Positions 1 to 7,544 of a stretch of DNA of 13,868 nt are shown here, piece by piece. Positions within the stretch are counted from its first letter, which is position 1. Each line of letters begins with the position of its first letter. The notes under the pieces were generated by a model, which was not told where the DNA came from, searched no databases, and saw nothing but the letters and a program-made list of their open reading frames with translations. This stretch comes from Bacteriovoracaceae bacterium (lineage in GTDB: Bacteria; Bdellovibrionota; Bacteriovoracia; Bacteriovoracales; Bacteriovoracaceae), in assembly GCA_947448095.1 (NCBI GenBank), contig CANFNN010000048.1, forward strand, positions 1-13,868. Reading direction: 5' to 3'. A program made the translations under genes and the position numbers.

Positions 1-743
1 AGGTTGTCGCTGAATCAACAATGTACAAGTTTCATATTATTGATCAAGAAAAAGATAACCTGGTAGAGCAATTCAAAACCAGACTGCTCGAAATGCCTCC
101 CATTCCCAAAACAATTCATCAGGTCTGGATTGGACCATCTAAACCACCTTATCATTGGATTAATTCTTTCAAAGAGAATTTTCTTCAAAAATATCCAGGA
201 TGGAAATATAAGCTATGGACAGAAAAAGACATTCAGGAACTAACACTTATTAATAGAGATATTTACGACAAAGAAGAAAATATCTCTGGCAAAGTTGACA
301 TCCTTCGCTACGAACTCCTTTACCAGTTTGGTGGAGTATATATTGATTCAGACATCCTTTGGCTTGATAATAAACCACTCGATCCACTGTTAGAGAACAC
401 TAATCTCACTCGAATGTTCGTTGGGCGAGAAGATCACCGCATGATGGGAATTTGTGTGATTGGTTCTGCAATTCACAATCCTATTCTCAAATATACAATT
501 GACCTGCTCAAATCAACCTATCCGGAAACAAGACTCCAAAACAAATGGGAGCCTTGGATTTCGTCTGGACCTGTTTTTTTTACTGAAGCCGTTAAGGACT
601 TCGATATTACGATCTACCCAATTCACTACTTTTATCCTCTTAATTGGCATTACGACCAACGAAAAGCCAACATTAAAGATTATCCCGATAGCTACATGAT
701 TCATTATGGATATTCGACGAACAATTTGAGTTCAGATGAATAA
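1..743 (+). CDS. GT32-like DXD glycosyltransferase (left end possibly truncated)
   Basis: Probable sugar transferase of the Gly_transf_sug/GT32 type (OCH1-like and capsule enzymes), which uses a nucleotide-sugar donor and a divalent metal. Counting from the ATG at 21, it has the family opening IPKTIHQVWIG (28-38), then the acceptor-proximal WKYKLWTEKD (61-70), and the diagnostic block KVDILRYELLYQFGGVYIDSD (91-111), whose D109-x-D111 is the metal-binding DXD motif. No signal peptide or membrane segment is seen, so it is probably cytoplasmic. The reading frame is open to base 1 (in-frame codons before 21 read V-V-A-E-S-T), and no clear Shine-Dalgarno precedes the ATG at 21, so the true start may lie to the left; from 21 the protein is 240 aa. 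It overlaps the next gene by 8 bases, which suggests a glycan-modification operon running in from the left. Sugar and acceptor cannot be told from the sequence. Confidence 0.8.
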   Translation, partial: VVAESTMYKFHIIDQEKDNLVEQFKTRLLEMPPIPKTIHQVWIGPSKPPYHWINSFKENFLQKYPGWKYKLWTEKDIQELTLINRDIYDKEENISGKVDILRYELLYQFGGVYIDSDILWLDNKPLDPLLENTNLTRMFVGREDHRMMGICVIGSAIHNPILKYTIDLLKSTYPETRLQNKWEPWISSGPVFFTEAVKDFDITIYPIHYFYPLNWHYDQRKANIKDYPDSYMIHYGYSTNNLSSDE

Positions 744-1530
744 GTCACACTACAAAAAAAATTATCATTTTACTTCCGAATGGTTTACGGAAGAAACGAT
801 TAACAACTGGACAAAAATCTTTCTCCCCTACAAGTCTAAAAGAACAAACTATCTCGAGATAGGAGTTTACGAAGGCCGCTCTCTTTTGTGGATGGTCGAA
901 AATATTCTTGTACACCCCGAATCTAAGGCGATAGGCGTAGATGAATATAATCTCGATCGTTATGATTATAGATCTGTTCTCCACCAGAACATCAATCTCT
1001 CCGGTGAGGCTGCTAAGATTACAATAATTGGCCAAAATAGCCAGATAGCTCTCAGGGCGCTGGAAGACAATAGTATTGATGTGATTTATATTGATGGCTC
1101 GCATGAGATGAAAAATGTGACGAGAGATATTGTTAATTCTTGGTACCTGCTTAAAGAAGGTGGGATTCTCATTTTAGATGACTATGAAATGCACAAAGAT
1201 AAGATGCCAACATTTCTCAGGCCAGAACTAGCTATTAATAATTTTCTTATTGGCTTTCGCAATGAAATCGATACACTCCTCTGGGGGTATCAAATCATCG
1301 TTCAGAAAAAAGCTTCGCTCGGAGGTAGTTCTTGTAGCATGATCGATGAATATAGCTACGAGTGGTATAATCATGAACTCTACAATACGAAAACCGAAAG
1401 AATCTATCATCTCGCAGATGATAAGCGTCTTCTTTTAGAGGTCATGTTACGAGGGATCAATTATTTGGTACCTGATGAAGAACTAGTTAAACAAAAGCAG
1501 GAAATAAAAGCGGTATTAGATAGTTGGTAA
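736..1530 (+). CDS. Class I SAM-dependent methyltransferase (Methyltransf_24-like)
   Basis: Probable S-adenosylmethionine-dependent methyltransferase, 264 aa, cytoplasmic. The SAM-binding motif I is YLEIGVYEGRS (39-49, E-x-G-x-x-x-G). An acidic residue after the next strand is in AIGVDEY (65-71), then come DVIYIDGSH (115-123) and GGILILDDY (142-150). The IDGSH plus L-DD-Y pattern is typical of small methyltransferases found in glycan and secondary-metabolite clusters, including sugar O-methyltransferases. The C-terminal 100 residues are less familiar and may form a substrate or dimer cap. The ATG lies inside the last codons of the glycosyltransferase gene, so the two are probably translationally coupled and act on the same glycan; that shared role is inferred from context. 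Substrate unknown. Confidence 0.8.
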   Translation: MNKSHYKKNYHFTSEWFTEETINNWTKIFLPYKSKRTNYLEIGVYEGRSLLWMVENILVHPESKAIGVDEYNLDRYDYRSVLHQNINLSGEAAKITIIGQNSQIALRALEDNSIDVIYIDGSHEMKNVTRDIVNSWYLLKEGGILILDDYEMHKDKMPTFLRPELAINNFLIGFRNEIDTLLWGYQIIVQKKASLGGSSCSMIDEYSYEWYNHELYNTKTERIYHLADDKRLLLEVMLRGINYLVPDEELVKQKQEIKAVLDSW

Positions 1531-1542
1531 AAGAACTATCAA

Positions 1543-1569
1543 GGGAGGAAGCATCAACACTTGCCTCCC
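1543..1569. terminator. Bidirectional hairpin between convergent genes
   Basis: GGGAGGAAG (1543-1551) pairs with CTT-G-CCTCCC (1560-1569) with one bulged G, giving a GC-rich stem with an 8-base loop. It sits between the stop of the methyltransferase gene (1530) and the stop of the convergent gene (1585). On the minus-strand reading the stem is followed by TTGATAGTTCTTTT, and on the plus strand by an AT-rich tract without a clean T run. A shared weak terminator is the simplest reading. Confidence 0.5.
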
Positions 1570-1584
1570 CGAATAATGTTAAAA

Positions 1585-2421
1585 TTAGAGCGAAAGTATT
1601 TTAGCATCTCGAAGATCGTGGGCCTTCATTTCTCTTTCAAAGATAGCTCCTAAGCTATCTACAACGAAGAGCTTCCCATCTTGATCAATCAAATAGTTTT
1701 GTCCAAGCTTTGCAATTGACTCCACTTTTAAATTTGCAGGTAGTGTTGGCATATACAAAAATCCATCTTCAGAGACTGTATAAAGAGCGTTATTAGCATC
1801 AATAAAATAGTTACCACCAAGCTTCTTGATCGTGCCTATTTTCATTTCAGCTTTAGAAAAAACGAAACCATCTTTGGTAACAGTATAAACGACACCTTTA
1901 CTGGTTTGAAAAAACATTCCACCAAGGGTTGTGATCTCTGCTGCATTTAATCCAGGAATGACTGTCTTAAAATAATTTCCTTTTGAATTAAGTGTATAGA
2001 GATCTAGCAATTCTTTTTTCTCTTCAGACTTAGAAATGAAAAAGTTTCCACCGAAACTGACAGCCTTTTTCGTTGCTGCATCCTTATCATACTTATAAAA
2101 AAATCCAGCAGCATCAAAAGTATAGAGAGTTCCCCCATCAGAAATAAGATAGTTGTTCCCTTTCCCTTTTAATTTTGAAGGTGCCTTCTCATCCTTGCGG
2201 TAGAGAAAACCTTTGTCGTCGATTGAAATTAACTTACCTTCTTCGGCCAGAAACTGACCGCCAGATAATGTGACTTTATAAGGAAGAATAAAGTTACTAA
2301 AGTCATAAACGAAAGCAGCTTTGTCAGTAGTGAGAGTCACACCATTGCCAAGAATCATATATGACTGGGAGTAGCCATTTAAGGCGAGCATCAAGCTTCC
2401 CAGTGCCAGGATCTTTTTCAT
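1585..2421 (-). CDS. Secreted protein of six or seven propeller-like repeats, function unknown
   Basis: Uncharacterised 278-aa exported protein. Residues 1-20 form a Sec signal peptide (KK, hydrophobic core, then a likely cut near GYS-QS). The rest is built of degenerate repeats of about 34-43 residues with the pattern G-G-x-[FY]-[FL]-I ... L-Y-T-x-D-x-x-G-F-x-Y, beginning near residues 52, 86, 123, 166, 201 and 239, with a weaker copy near 23. Each repeat predicts two to three short beta strands, as in a small beta-propeller. No catalytic or metal-binding residues recur. The start is well supported: AAGGAG (2426-2431 on the complement) lies four bases before the ATG. It is transcribed alone and faces the terminator of the E1 gene. 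A binding or scaffold role in the periplasm or outside the cell is only a guess. Confidence 0.8.
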   Translation of the reverse strand: MKKILALGSLMLALNGYSQSYMILGNGVTLTTDKAAFVYDFSNFILPYKVTLSGGQFLAEEGKLISIDDKGFLYRKDEKAPSKLKGKGNNYLISDGGTLYTFDAAGFFYKYDKDAATKKAVSFGGNFFISKSEEKKELLDLYTLNSKGNYFKTVIPGLNAAEITTLGGMFFQTSKGVVYTVTKDGFVFSKAEMKIGTIKKLGGNYFIDANNALYTVSEDGFLYMPTLPANLKVESIAKLGQNYLIDQDGKLFVVDSLGAIFEREMKAHDLRDAKILSL

Positions 2422-2435
2422 AAAACTCCTTAAAG

Positions 2436-2468
2436 AGTATATTGAATTTCTAAACTGGCGTGACTATA
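2436..2468 (-). promoter_or_regulatory. Candidate -10 boxes for the repeat-protein gene
   Basis: On the complement, two -10-like hexamers lie upstream of the gene: TATAGT (2463-2468) and TATACT (2436-2441). Neither has a convincing TTGACA at 17 bases. The first leaves a leader of normal length; the second would leave one of only a few bases before the ribosome-binding site. Offered only as a location for the promoter, since this 130-base gap must hold it. Confidence 0.25.
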
Positions 2469-2518
2469 GGCCACATAGGGAGATTTTGCTACTATGCGTA
2501 AAATCTTTACTCGACGGC

Positions 2519-2544
2519 AAAAAAAAGGCCCTCCGAAGAGGGCC
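2519..2544 (-). terminator. Strong Rho-independent terminator of the E1 gene
   Basis: On the complement, GGCCCTC pairs perfectly with GAGGGCC around a TTCG loop closed by C-G (the very stable cUUCGg tetraloop), followed at once by eight T residues. It begins 7 bases after the stop codon of the dehydrogenase gene. This is the clearest terminator in the window and shows that the E1 transcript ends here and does not run into the repeat-protein gene. Confidence 0.93.
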
Positions 2545-2551
2545 CAACTAT

Positions 2552-4597
2552 CTAATATTGAATAAGTTTGCGAGCAGCGACGAGGATCCGGTTCATGTCC
2601 GGAAGGGTTGCTCTCTCAAGAATCCGGTTAAAACCGACTGGAGTAAAAGTAGAACCAACACGCATAACCGGAGCGTCCAGATGCTCAAAGGCATGCTCGT
2701 TAATCACTCCTACAAGCTCTCCACCAAAACCGGCAAAAACCTTATCCTCATGAACAACTAAAGCGCGGTGAGTTTTCTTCACTGTAGCAACAATCGAATC
2801 CAGATCAAGTGGATTGAGCGAGCGAAGATCTAGAACTTCTACATCAAAACCTTCTTTCGCAAGAACCTCGGCAGCTTCAAGCGAAAAATGAACAGTGTTG
2901 CCGTAAGTGATGATTGATAAATCTTTTCCTTCGCGGCGAATGCGAGCTTTTCCAAAAGGAACTTCAAAATCCTCAGGCACAGAAGTCATGGCGGACTTTG
3001 CATTATATAGGGCCTTAGGCTCTAGATAAACAGTTGTTCCGCGAGACCGCATCGCAGTTCTCAAAAGACCGGCAGCATCGTCAGCGAACGCGGGAACAAC
3101 AACACGAATTCCAGGAAGAGTGCATAGTGTACTCTCAAGATTTTGAGAGTGATAAAGTCCTCCGCCAATGTATCCACCGGAAGCAAGACGAATCACTAAA
3201 TTGGGAGAAAACGCACCATTACTTCTCCAGTAATCATGAGAGGTCTCAACCATTTGTTCCATTGCAGGCCAAAAATAATCTGCAAACTCTGCACCTTCAA
3301 CCACGCAACGAATTTTGTCATTGAAGCGCGACATACCATTTCCAGTACCTAGGATATAATCTTCAGCAATGGGTCCGTTGAAAACACGAAGTTTTCCGAA
3401 TTCTTGCTGCATCCCTTTAGTCACGTTAAAGATCCCGCCCTTTTCTTTATTGGCGACATCTTGACCCCAAATATATGTATCCGGGTTATGGCGAAACTCA
3501 GCTTTAAGAGTTCCATTTAATGAATCGATGAATTTCATCGGCTCACCCTTAAAGTCATGCGTCCCATCAGTATATTTCTGAGGGACATGGGCTTCAGGAA
3601 CAACGAAATCAAAAATTGATTCAGGAGTTGGATTCGGTGCTTTTACAGCTTTGGTGTGGGCGTCTAAAAGTGTTGCCTTCGCTTCCACTTCGATTTTTTC
3701 AATTTCTTTTTCAGTAAAGATTTTTGCCTTTAATAGTTCTTCTTTAAATTTAGGCAAAGGATCCTGAGCTTTCGCATCAGCACGCTCTTTTTCATCTCTG
3801 TACCACTCATGATTATCAGAGTTAGAGTGATTCCCAATACGAACGCACATCGCGTGTACAATCACAGGTTCAGAATTTTTAAGAGCATGCTCACGAGCAG
3901 TCATCATTGCATTCATCGAATCAAAAATATCTTTCCCATCACATTTAATGATTTGAAGATTCTTAAATCCTGTAAAGTTGTCACAAACAAATTCGTTTGC
4001 AGTTTGATCGGCCTTAGGAACAGAAATACCATAGCCATTGTCTTGGAAAACAAAAACAACTGGAAGCTCTTCTTTAGAGGCACCATTGATTGCTTCGTAA
4101 ACATATCCTTCAGAAACTGAGGACTCACCTTGAGAAGAAAAAGACACACCCTTGTGCTTATAAGTCTTCATGGCCCGTCCAACACCAACAGCATGAAGTG
4201 TGTGGTTACCTGTGCAAGAAGAAACGTTATGTATGTTCCACTCTGGTTTCGCAAAGTGGTTAGACATGTGACGTCCGCCAGAGGCGAGGTCAGTAGCTTT
4301 TGAGATACCATTCAGGATAAGTTCTTCCGCTGTCATTCCAGCTGAAAGAGCTGTCAGCATGTCTCGGTAATAAGGAAACAAATGATCAGTTTTTTTGTCG
4401 AAGACTTGCCCGATAGCGAGTTGAATCCCATCGTGACCAGCATAAGGAGCATGGTATGACCAACCAAGTGCCTGCTTAAGATAGTTAGGTGCACGTTCAT
4501 CGATCATGCGACCCAAGATGAGAAGATTCAGCCACTTCTCAAGTGTTTTTTTATCGGTTTTTTTTAAATCATGGTGTTTGACGACTTTTAAACTCAT
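2552..4597 (-). CDS. Fused E1 alpha-beta subunit of a thiamine-dependent 2-oxoacid dehydrogenase
   Basis: Single-chain E1 that decarboxylates a 2-oxoacid with thiamine diphosphate and passes the acyl group to the lipoyl E2; probably the branched-chain (2-oxoisovalerate) type, with pyruvate not excluded. Numbered from the chosen start (681 aa), the E1-alpha half (about 1-305) shows FPYYRD, GRHMSNHF and the diphosphate/Mg site QGESSVSEG (156-164) with its distal DNGYGIS. After a charged linker, the E1-beta half (about 354-681) shows WGQDV, GGIFNVTKG, GPIAED with the conserved Glu near 412, and the C-terminal transketolase fold. Such fusions are known in Bacteroidetes and other phyla. The metal motif, usually G-D, reads G-E (157-158) here. 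An upstream GTG at 4607-4609 would add four residues, but its GGAG is the ribosome-binding site for the ATG at 4597. No E2 or E3 gene is in the window, so it is transcribed alone. Confidence 0.9.
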   Translation of the reverse strand: MSLKVVKHHDLKKTDKKTLEKWLNLLILGRMIDERAPNYLKQALGWSYHAPYAGHDGIQLAIGQVFDKKTDHLFPYYRDMLTALSAGMTAEELILNGISKATDLASGGRHMSNHFAKPEWNIHNVSSCTGNHTLHAVGVGRAMKTYKHKGVSFSSQGESSVSEGYVYEAINGASKEELPVVFVFQDNGYGISVPKADQTANEFVCDNFTGFKNLQIIKCDGKDIFDSMNAMMTAREHALKNSEPVIVHAMCVRIGNHSNSDNHEWYRDEKERADAKAQDPLPKFKEELLKAKIFTEKEIEKIEVEAKATLLDAHTKAVKAPNPTPESIFDFVVPEAHVPQKYTDGTHDFKGEPMKFIDSLNGTLKAEFRHNPDTYIWGQDVANKEKGGIFNVTKGMQQEFGKLRVFNGPIAEDYILGTGNGMSRFNDKIRCVVEGAEFADYFWPAMEQMVETSHDYWRSNGAFSPNLVIRLASGGYIGGGLYHSQNLESTLCTLPGIRVVVPAFADDAAGLLRTAMRSRGTTVYLEPKALYNAKSAMTSVPEDFEVPFGKARIRREGKDLSIITYGNTVHFSLEAAEVLAKEGFDVEVLDLRSLNPLDLDSIVATVKKTHRALVVHEDKVFAGFGGELVGVINEHAFEHLDAPVMRVGSTFTPVGFNRILERATLPDMNRILVAARKLIQY

Positions 4598-4603
4598 AGG
4601 AAT

Positions 4604-4607
4604 CTCC
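4604..4607 (-). promoter_or_regulatory. Ribosome-binding site that decides the E1 start
   Basis: GGAG on the complement lies six bases before the ATG at 4595-4597. The same bases overlap the alternative GTG (4607-4609), which has no good Shine-Dalgarno of its own. The ATG start is therefore preferred. Confidence 0.75.
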
Positions 4608-4738
4608 ACTAAGGCCTGGGGCAGCTATTTAAAATCATTAAAAAGTTAGGTGTTAATAGGTATCACAAAGGCCATTTGAGGGCAATGACTTGAAACTCTT
4701 TTGACGCAAGACAAACGAAGTTAAGTATTGAATTAAAC

Positions 4739-5695
4739 TTAGTCACCCAAGAAGGCCACACCCCACTCTTTAAACATATTTTCATATTTAATGAGAGACC
4801 GGGGACGAATTTCACTCGAATCGAGGATAGGGAAAGGAATCTCCTGCGGTTCATCGACATCAGGCTCTTTTTTATGAGGTATCAAAACGTACAGGCTTCT
4901 CGTCAGTTGAGACTGCTCGAGACTGATTACCACGGGAAGAATAGGGTCCAATTGCTGATTATATTGGGGGTAAATACAGTAAAAAGGAAAATCAGGAATT
5001 TTTACTTTCCAGTGTTCTTCAAAGTCTTGGAGTGCAATCGCTGGGTACTTCATCTCAGTCATGTCACTAAGCATCCACTTAATGGCTTCATCCCGAGTGG
5101 CACAAAGTCCTCTCTCGAATTGCATTTTGTCTTTTGGTAACCGGATATCGTAAAAGAGGTAATCGTAATGAATATCTTCAACTTCAAAACGATCTTTTTT
5201 CACAATTTTTCCACTCCAAGAATTTTTCTCATCTAAGGCTGGAGTCGTCGCCAGAAAACTTAGTGATTCTTTGCTTGAAAAAGAAAAAGTGAATTTCTTT
5301 TCAGCGTGAATACTTTGGACATAAATATTGGGCTTAAGTGCATGTACTTCGCCCTTACCAGGGTAGTACTTGGCATCAATTCCCGGAGAATGCTTTTGAT
5401 TAGTCCAAGCACCAGGAAAATGCAAATTTGGAAAGTGAAAGTTCCCTTGATGCGCCCACCAAGGAAGGGATTTCGGTTGGTAAATAGGAGCAGGAAAGTT
5501 CGAAAATAATTTCTCCAAAAGTGGACTTTTCTGTCCTTGGCCCTGGCAAGAAACACAGTCAGATGCCGCTGCTTGAAATCTTTGGACGCAGGCGTAACCG
5601 GATACTTTTTTCCAAACCCTTAATTGACCTGACCGACAATTGGCCAAAGCCTGAGTAGCAAACAATAAAGTAAGAAAATAAAAAAAGGATTTCAT
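4739..5695 (-). CDS. Exported cysteine-containing protein, function unknown
   Basis: Unrecognised 318-aa protein with a clear Sec signal peptide (1-19, cut after ALA). The mature N-terminus carries four cysteines (20, 36, 47, 50), including a C-V-S-C pair that lacks the His needed for heme; two more cysteines lie in the C-terminal half (GLCATRDE, FYCIYP). Disulfides in the periplasm are plausible. The protein is rich in aromatic residues and proline (many W, F, Y, P between 60 and 130), as in beta-rich or surface proteins, and no membrane segment follows the signal peptide. Its ATG overlaps the stop of the upstream gene by 4 bases (ATGA), so the two are translationally coupled and probably work together. 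No family recognised. Confidence 0.7.
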   Translation of the reverse strand: MKSFFYFLTLLFATQALANCRSGQLRVWKKVSGYACVQRFQAAASDCVSCQGQGQKSPLLEKLFSNFPAPIYQPKSLPWWAHQGNFHFPNLHFPGAWTNQKHSPGIDAKYYPGKGEVHALKPNIYVQSIHAEKKFTFSFSSKESLSFLATTPALDEKNSWSGKIVKKDRFEVEDIHYDYLFYDIRLPKDKMQFERGLCATRDEAIKWMLSDMTEMKYPAIALQDFEEHWKVKIPDFPFYCIYPQYNQQLDPILPVVISLEQSQLTRSLYVLIPHKKEPDVDEPQEIPFPILDSSEIRPRSLIKYENMFKEWGVAFLGD

Positions 5696-6006
5696 TTCTT
5701 AACCATCTTTATCTCTATATCTCTAACTGCCTCAGCTACAGTAATGTGCTCAAGATAATCACATCCCTTTTGATCAGAAGCTCTGACTTGGTAGGCCCCT
5801 GGCTTAAGATAGAACTGGAAGCTTCCTCCAACAGGAACCTCTGAGTGCATTAATAAAAGACGCTCATTATAATCCTCTTTATCAAGGGAAACCCAAACCA
5901 TGACTGAGGAAGAGCAATCTTTTAAAGAAACGACCTTCCCTTTAAGGCCTGAGGCAAAGCAAATTGAATAACTGAATAAAGTGAATAGAATCAGAAAGAC
6001 TTTCAT
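5692..6006 (-). CDS. Small exported beta-sandwich-like protein, function unknown
   Basis: Unrecognised protein of 104 aa from the chosen ATG. Residues 1-18 form a signal peptide (KVFLILFTLFSYSICFA), and the mature part predicts only beta strands: GKVVSL, VMVWVSL, GSFQFYLKPGAYQVRAS, HITVAEAVRDIEIKMVKK. The G-x-F-x-[FL]-x-L-x-P-G-x-Y-x-V-x-A segment resembles the carboxypeptidase-regulatory/prealbumin-like fold, in which an ending strand carries the I-x-I pattern. An ATG at 6037-6039 in the same frame would add 11 residues and bury the signal peptide, and it has no ribosome-binding site. The chosen ATG has AAAGAGG just two bases away, which is unusually close. The last codons overlap the next gene by ATGA. 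Confidence 0.65.
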   Translation of the reverse strand: MKVFLILFTLFSYSICFASGLKGKVVSLKDCSSSVMVWVSLDKEDYNERLLLMHSEVPVGGSFQFYLKPGAYQVRASDQKGCDYLEHITVAEAVRDIEIKMVKK

Positions 6007-6011
6007 GGCCT

Positions 6012-6029
6012 CTTTATCGGCAGATAAAG
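6012..6029 (-). repeat. Perfect inverted repeat in the leader of the small exported protein
   Basis: CTTTATC (6012-6018) and GATAAAG (6023-6029) form a perfect 7-base inverted repeat with a 4-base loop, six bases from the ATG at 6004-6006. In the minus-strand mRNA the hairpin's 3' arm runs directly into the AAAGAGG ribosome-binding site. It could mask translation or act as an operator; being A/U-rich, it is only modestly stable. Confidence 0.45.
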
Positions 6030-6157
6030 CAAAGGTCATAAACGCGAAAAGCCGACCAATAAGATCAAGTTATAATCCCTGAGCTTTTGCTTGATTAACT
6101 TCAAGTCTCTGCCTTAAACTGCCGAAAACTCATACATAAACTTTTTACGGAGCTCAT

Positions 6158-7543
6158 ATGGCCAAGACTATTGGTGAAGGTTTTTTTGCTGACCCTCGAA
6201 TTAAAGAAGCTAAAAAGCTAATTCAAGATGCACTCAAAGAGCATCAGTCAAAAATTACTGGCGTAAAACCAGGTAATCCAGAATTGAAAGAAAGTTATGA
6301 TGAGCTCTTAAAAAAAATGGGTGAATACCGCGGCGGCGCTCTGTTTTATAACTATCTTGGAACAGGAATCGGTCATGGCCCATTAGTTGAACTCGCCGAT
6401 GGTTCTGTGAAATATGATTTCATTACAGGTATTGGCGTGCATTACATGGGTCACTCCCACGCCGGCGTGATCGATGCACAAATAAATGGTGCGATTTCAA
6501 ACACTGTCATGAACGGACACCTTCAGCAAAATACTGATAGTGCAAAATTAATTGAACTCATTTCCAAAGAAGCCTGCAAATATGGAGCGGAAGTCAAAAA
6601 TGTTTTTCTAACGACTTCTGGTGCCATGGCCAATGAAAATGCATTTAAGATGATTTTTCAAAAGCGCTATCCAGCGGCGCGCTTTTTTTCTTTTGAAAAA
6701 TGTTTTTCTGGAAGAACTCTTGGAATGGCATGGGTTACAGATAAAGCCGCCTACAGACAGGGACTCCCAAAAACAATCGATGTAGATTATATTCCCTTTT
6801 ATTGTGAAGCCGACCATCAAGGGTCAATTAATTTAGCAGTGAACGCGATGAAAAAAGCCATCTCTCGCTTTCCGGGTCAACACGCCGGTTTTTGCATGGA
6901 ACTTATCCAGGGTGAAAACGGTTCATGGGTTGGCCATACGGAATATTTTGAGGCCCTTATCAAAGTATGCCAAGAGAACAATGTCTCTGTTTTCATCGAC
7001 GAAGTTCAGACTTTTGGACGAACTCATGAGCTTTTTTCTTTTCAACATTTTAAACTTGATAAATATGCAGATGTTGTAGCGATTGGTAAAAACTCCCAAG
7101 TTTGTGCCACTCTCTTTAAGGATGACCACAAGCCGAAGCCTGGTTTAATGTCTCAAACATTTACCGGAGCCTCTTCACAAATTGCAGCATCATATTATGT
7201 GATTAATGAAATTGTTAACGGTGGGTACCTTGGTAAAGAAGGTAAGATCGAAAAACTTCACCAGCATTTCAAGGGTCATCTAGAAAAACTCGCTAAAAAA
7301 TACCCCGACAAGGTTTCAGGACCTTTTGGTATTGGCGCCATGGTGGCCATGACCGTGTTTGGTGGAGATGAAGCGAAGTCAAAAGCCTTTACGCTTAAAC
7401 TATTTGAAAATGGTGCCCTCTCATTCATGGCAGGGTCAGCACCAACCAGAGTGCGCTTTCTCATGCCTATGATGGCAGTTGAACCCAAACACATAGATGA
7501 CGTTTGCGAGATAATCGAAAAAACGCTGAATGAGATAATCTAA
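6158..7543 (+). CDS. Class III PLP aminotransferase (AstC/ArgD-like or lysine 6-aminotransferase-like)
   Basis: Pyridoxal-phosphate omega-aminotransferase, 461 aa, cytoplasmic, probably moving an amino group to 2-oxoglutarate. Visible landmarks are TTSGAMANENA (152-162, the phosphate-binding G-x-x-A-N), ELIQGENG (248-255), FIDEVQTFGR (279-288) with D281 for the pyridine nitrogen, AIGKNSQVC with the Schiff-base K311, and TFTGA (334-338). The usual FHGRT is FSGRT (183-187). Residues 1-60 precede the normal fold entry and make the protein longer than typical ArgD/AstC (about 400 aa). Because it lies one base before astA, succinylornithine aminotransferase (AstC) is the natural guess; the GK-x-[ST]-QVC active site also recalls lysine 6-aminotransferase, so the substrate is left open. 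GGAG five bases before the ATG supports the start. Confidence 0.85.
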   Translation: MAKTIGEGFFADPRIKEAKKLIQDALKEHQSKITGVKPGNPELKESYDELLKKMGEYRGGALFYNYLGTGIGHGPLVELADGSVKYDFITGIGVHYMGHSHAGVIDAQINGAISNTVMNGHLQQNTDSAKLIELISKEACKYGAEVKNVFLTTSGAMANENAFKMIFQKRYPAARFFSFEKCFSGRTLGMAWVTDKAAYRQGLPKTIDVDYIPFYCEADHQGSINLAVNAMKKAISRFPGQHAGFCMELIQGENGSWVGHTEYFEALIKVCQENNVSVFIDEVQTFGRTHELFSFQHFKLDKYADVVAIGKNSQVCATLFKDDHKPKPGLMSQTFTGASSQIAASYYVINEIVNGGYLGKEGKIEKLHQHFKGHLEKLAKKYPDKVSGPFGIGAMVAMTVFGGDEAKSKAFTLKLFENGALSFMAGSAPTRVRFLMPMMAVEPKHIDDVCEIIEKTLNEII

Positions 7544-7544
7544 A

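Noticed and set aside
574..581. Run of eight T in the glycosyltransferase gene as a phase-variation tract
   Set aside because: The frame is intact through it, and similar A/T runs are common in this AT-rich sequence, so there is no sign of slippage.
2486..2761. Plus-strand open frame across the E1 terminator and the end of the E1 gene
   Set aside because: It lies over a strong terminator and antisense to a well-conserved coding region; its product has no recognisable features.
5540..5560. C-V-S-C in the exported protein at 4739-5695 as a heme site
   Set aside because: The residue after the second Cys is Gln, not His, so the CxxCH requirement fails.
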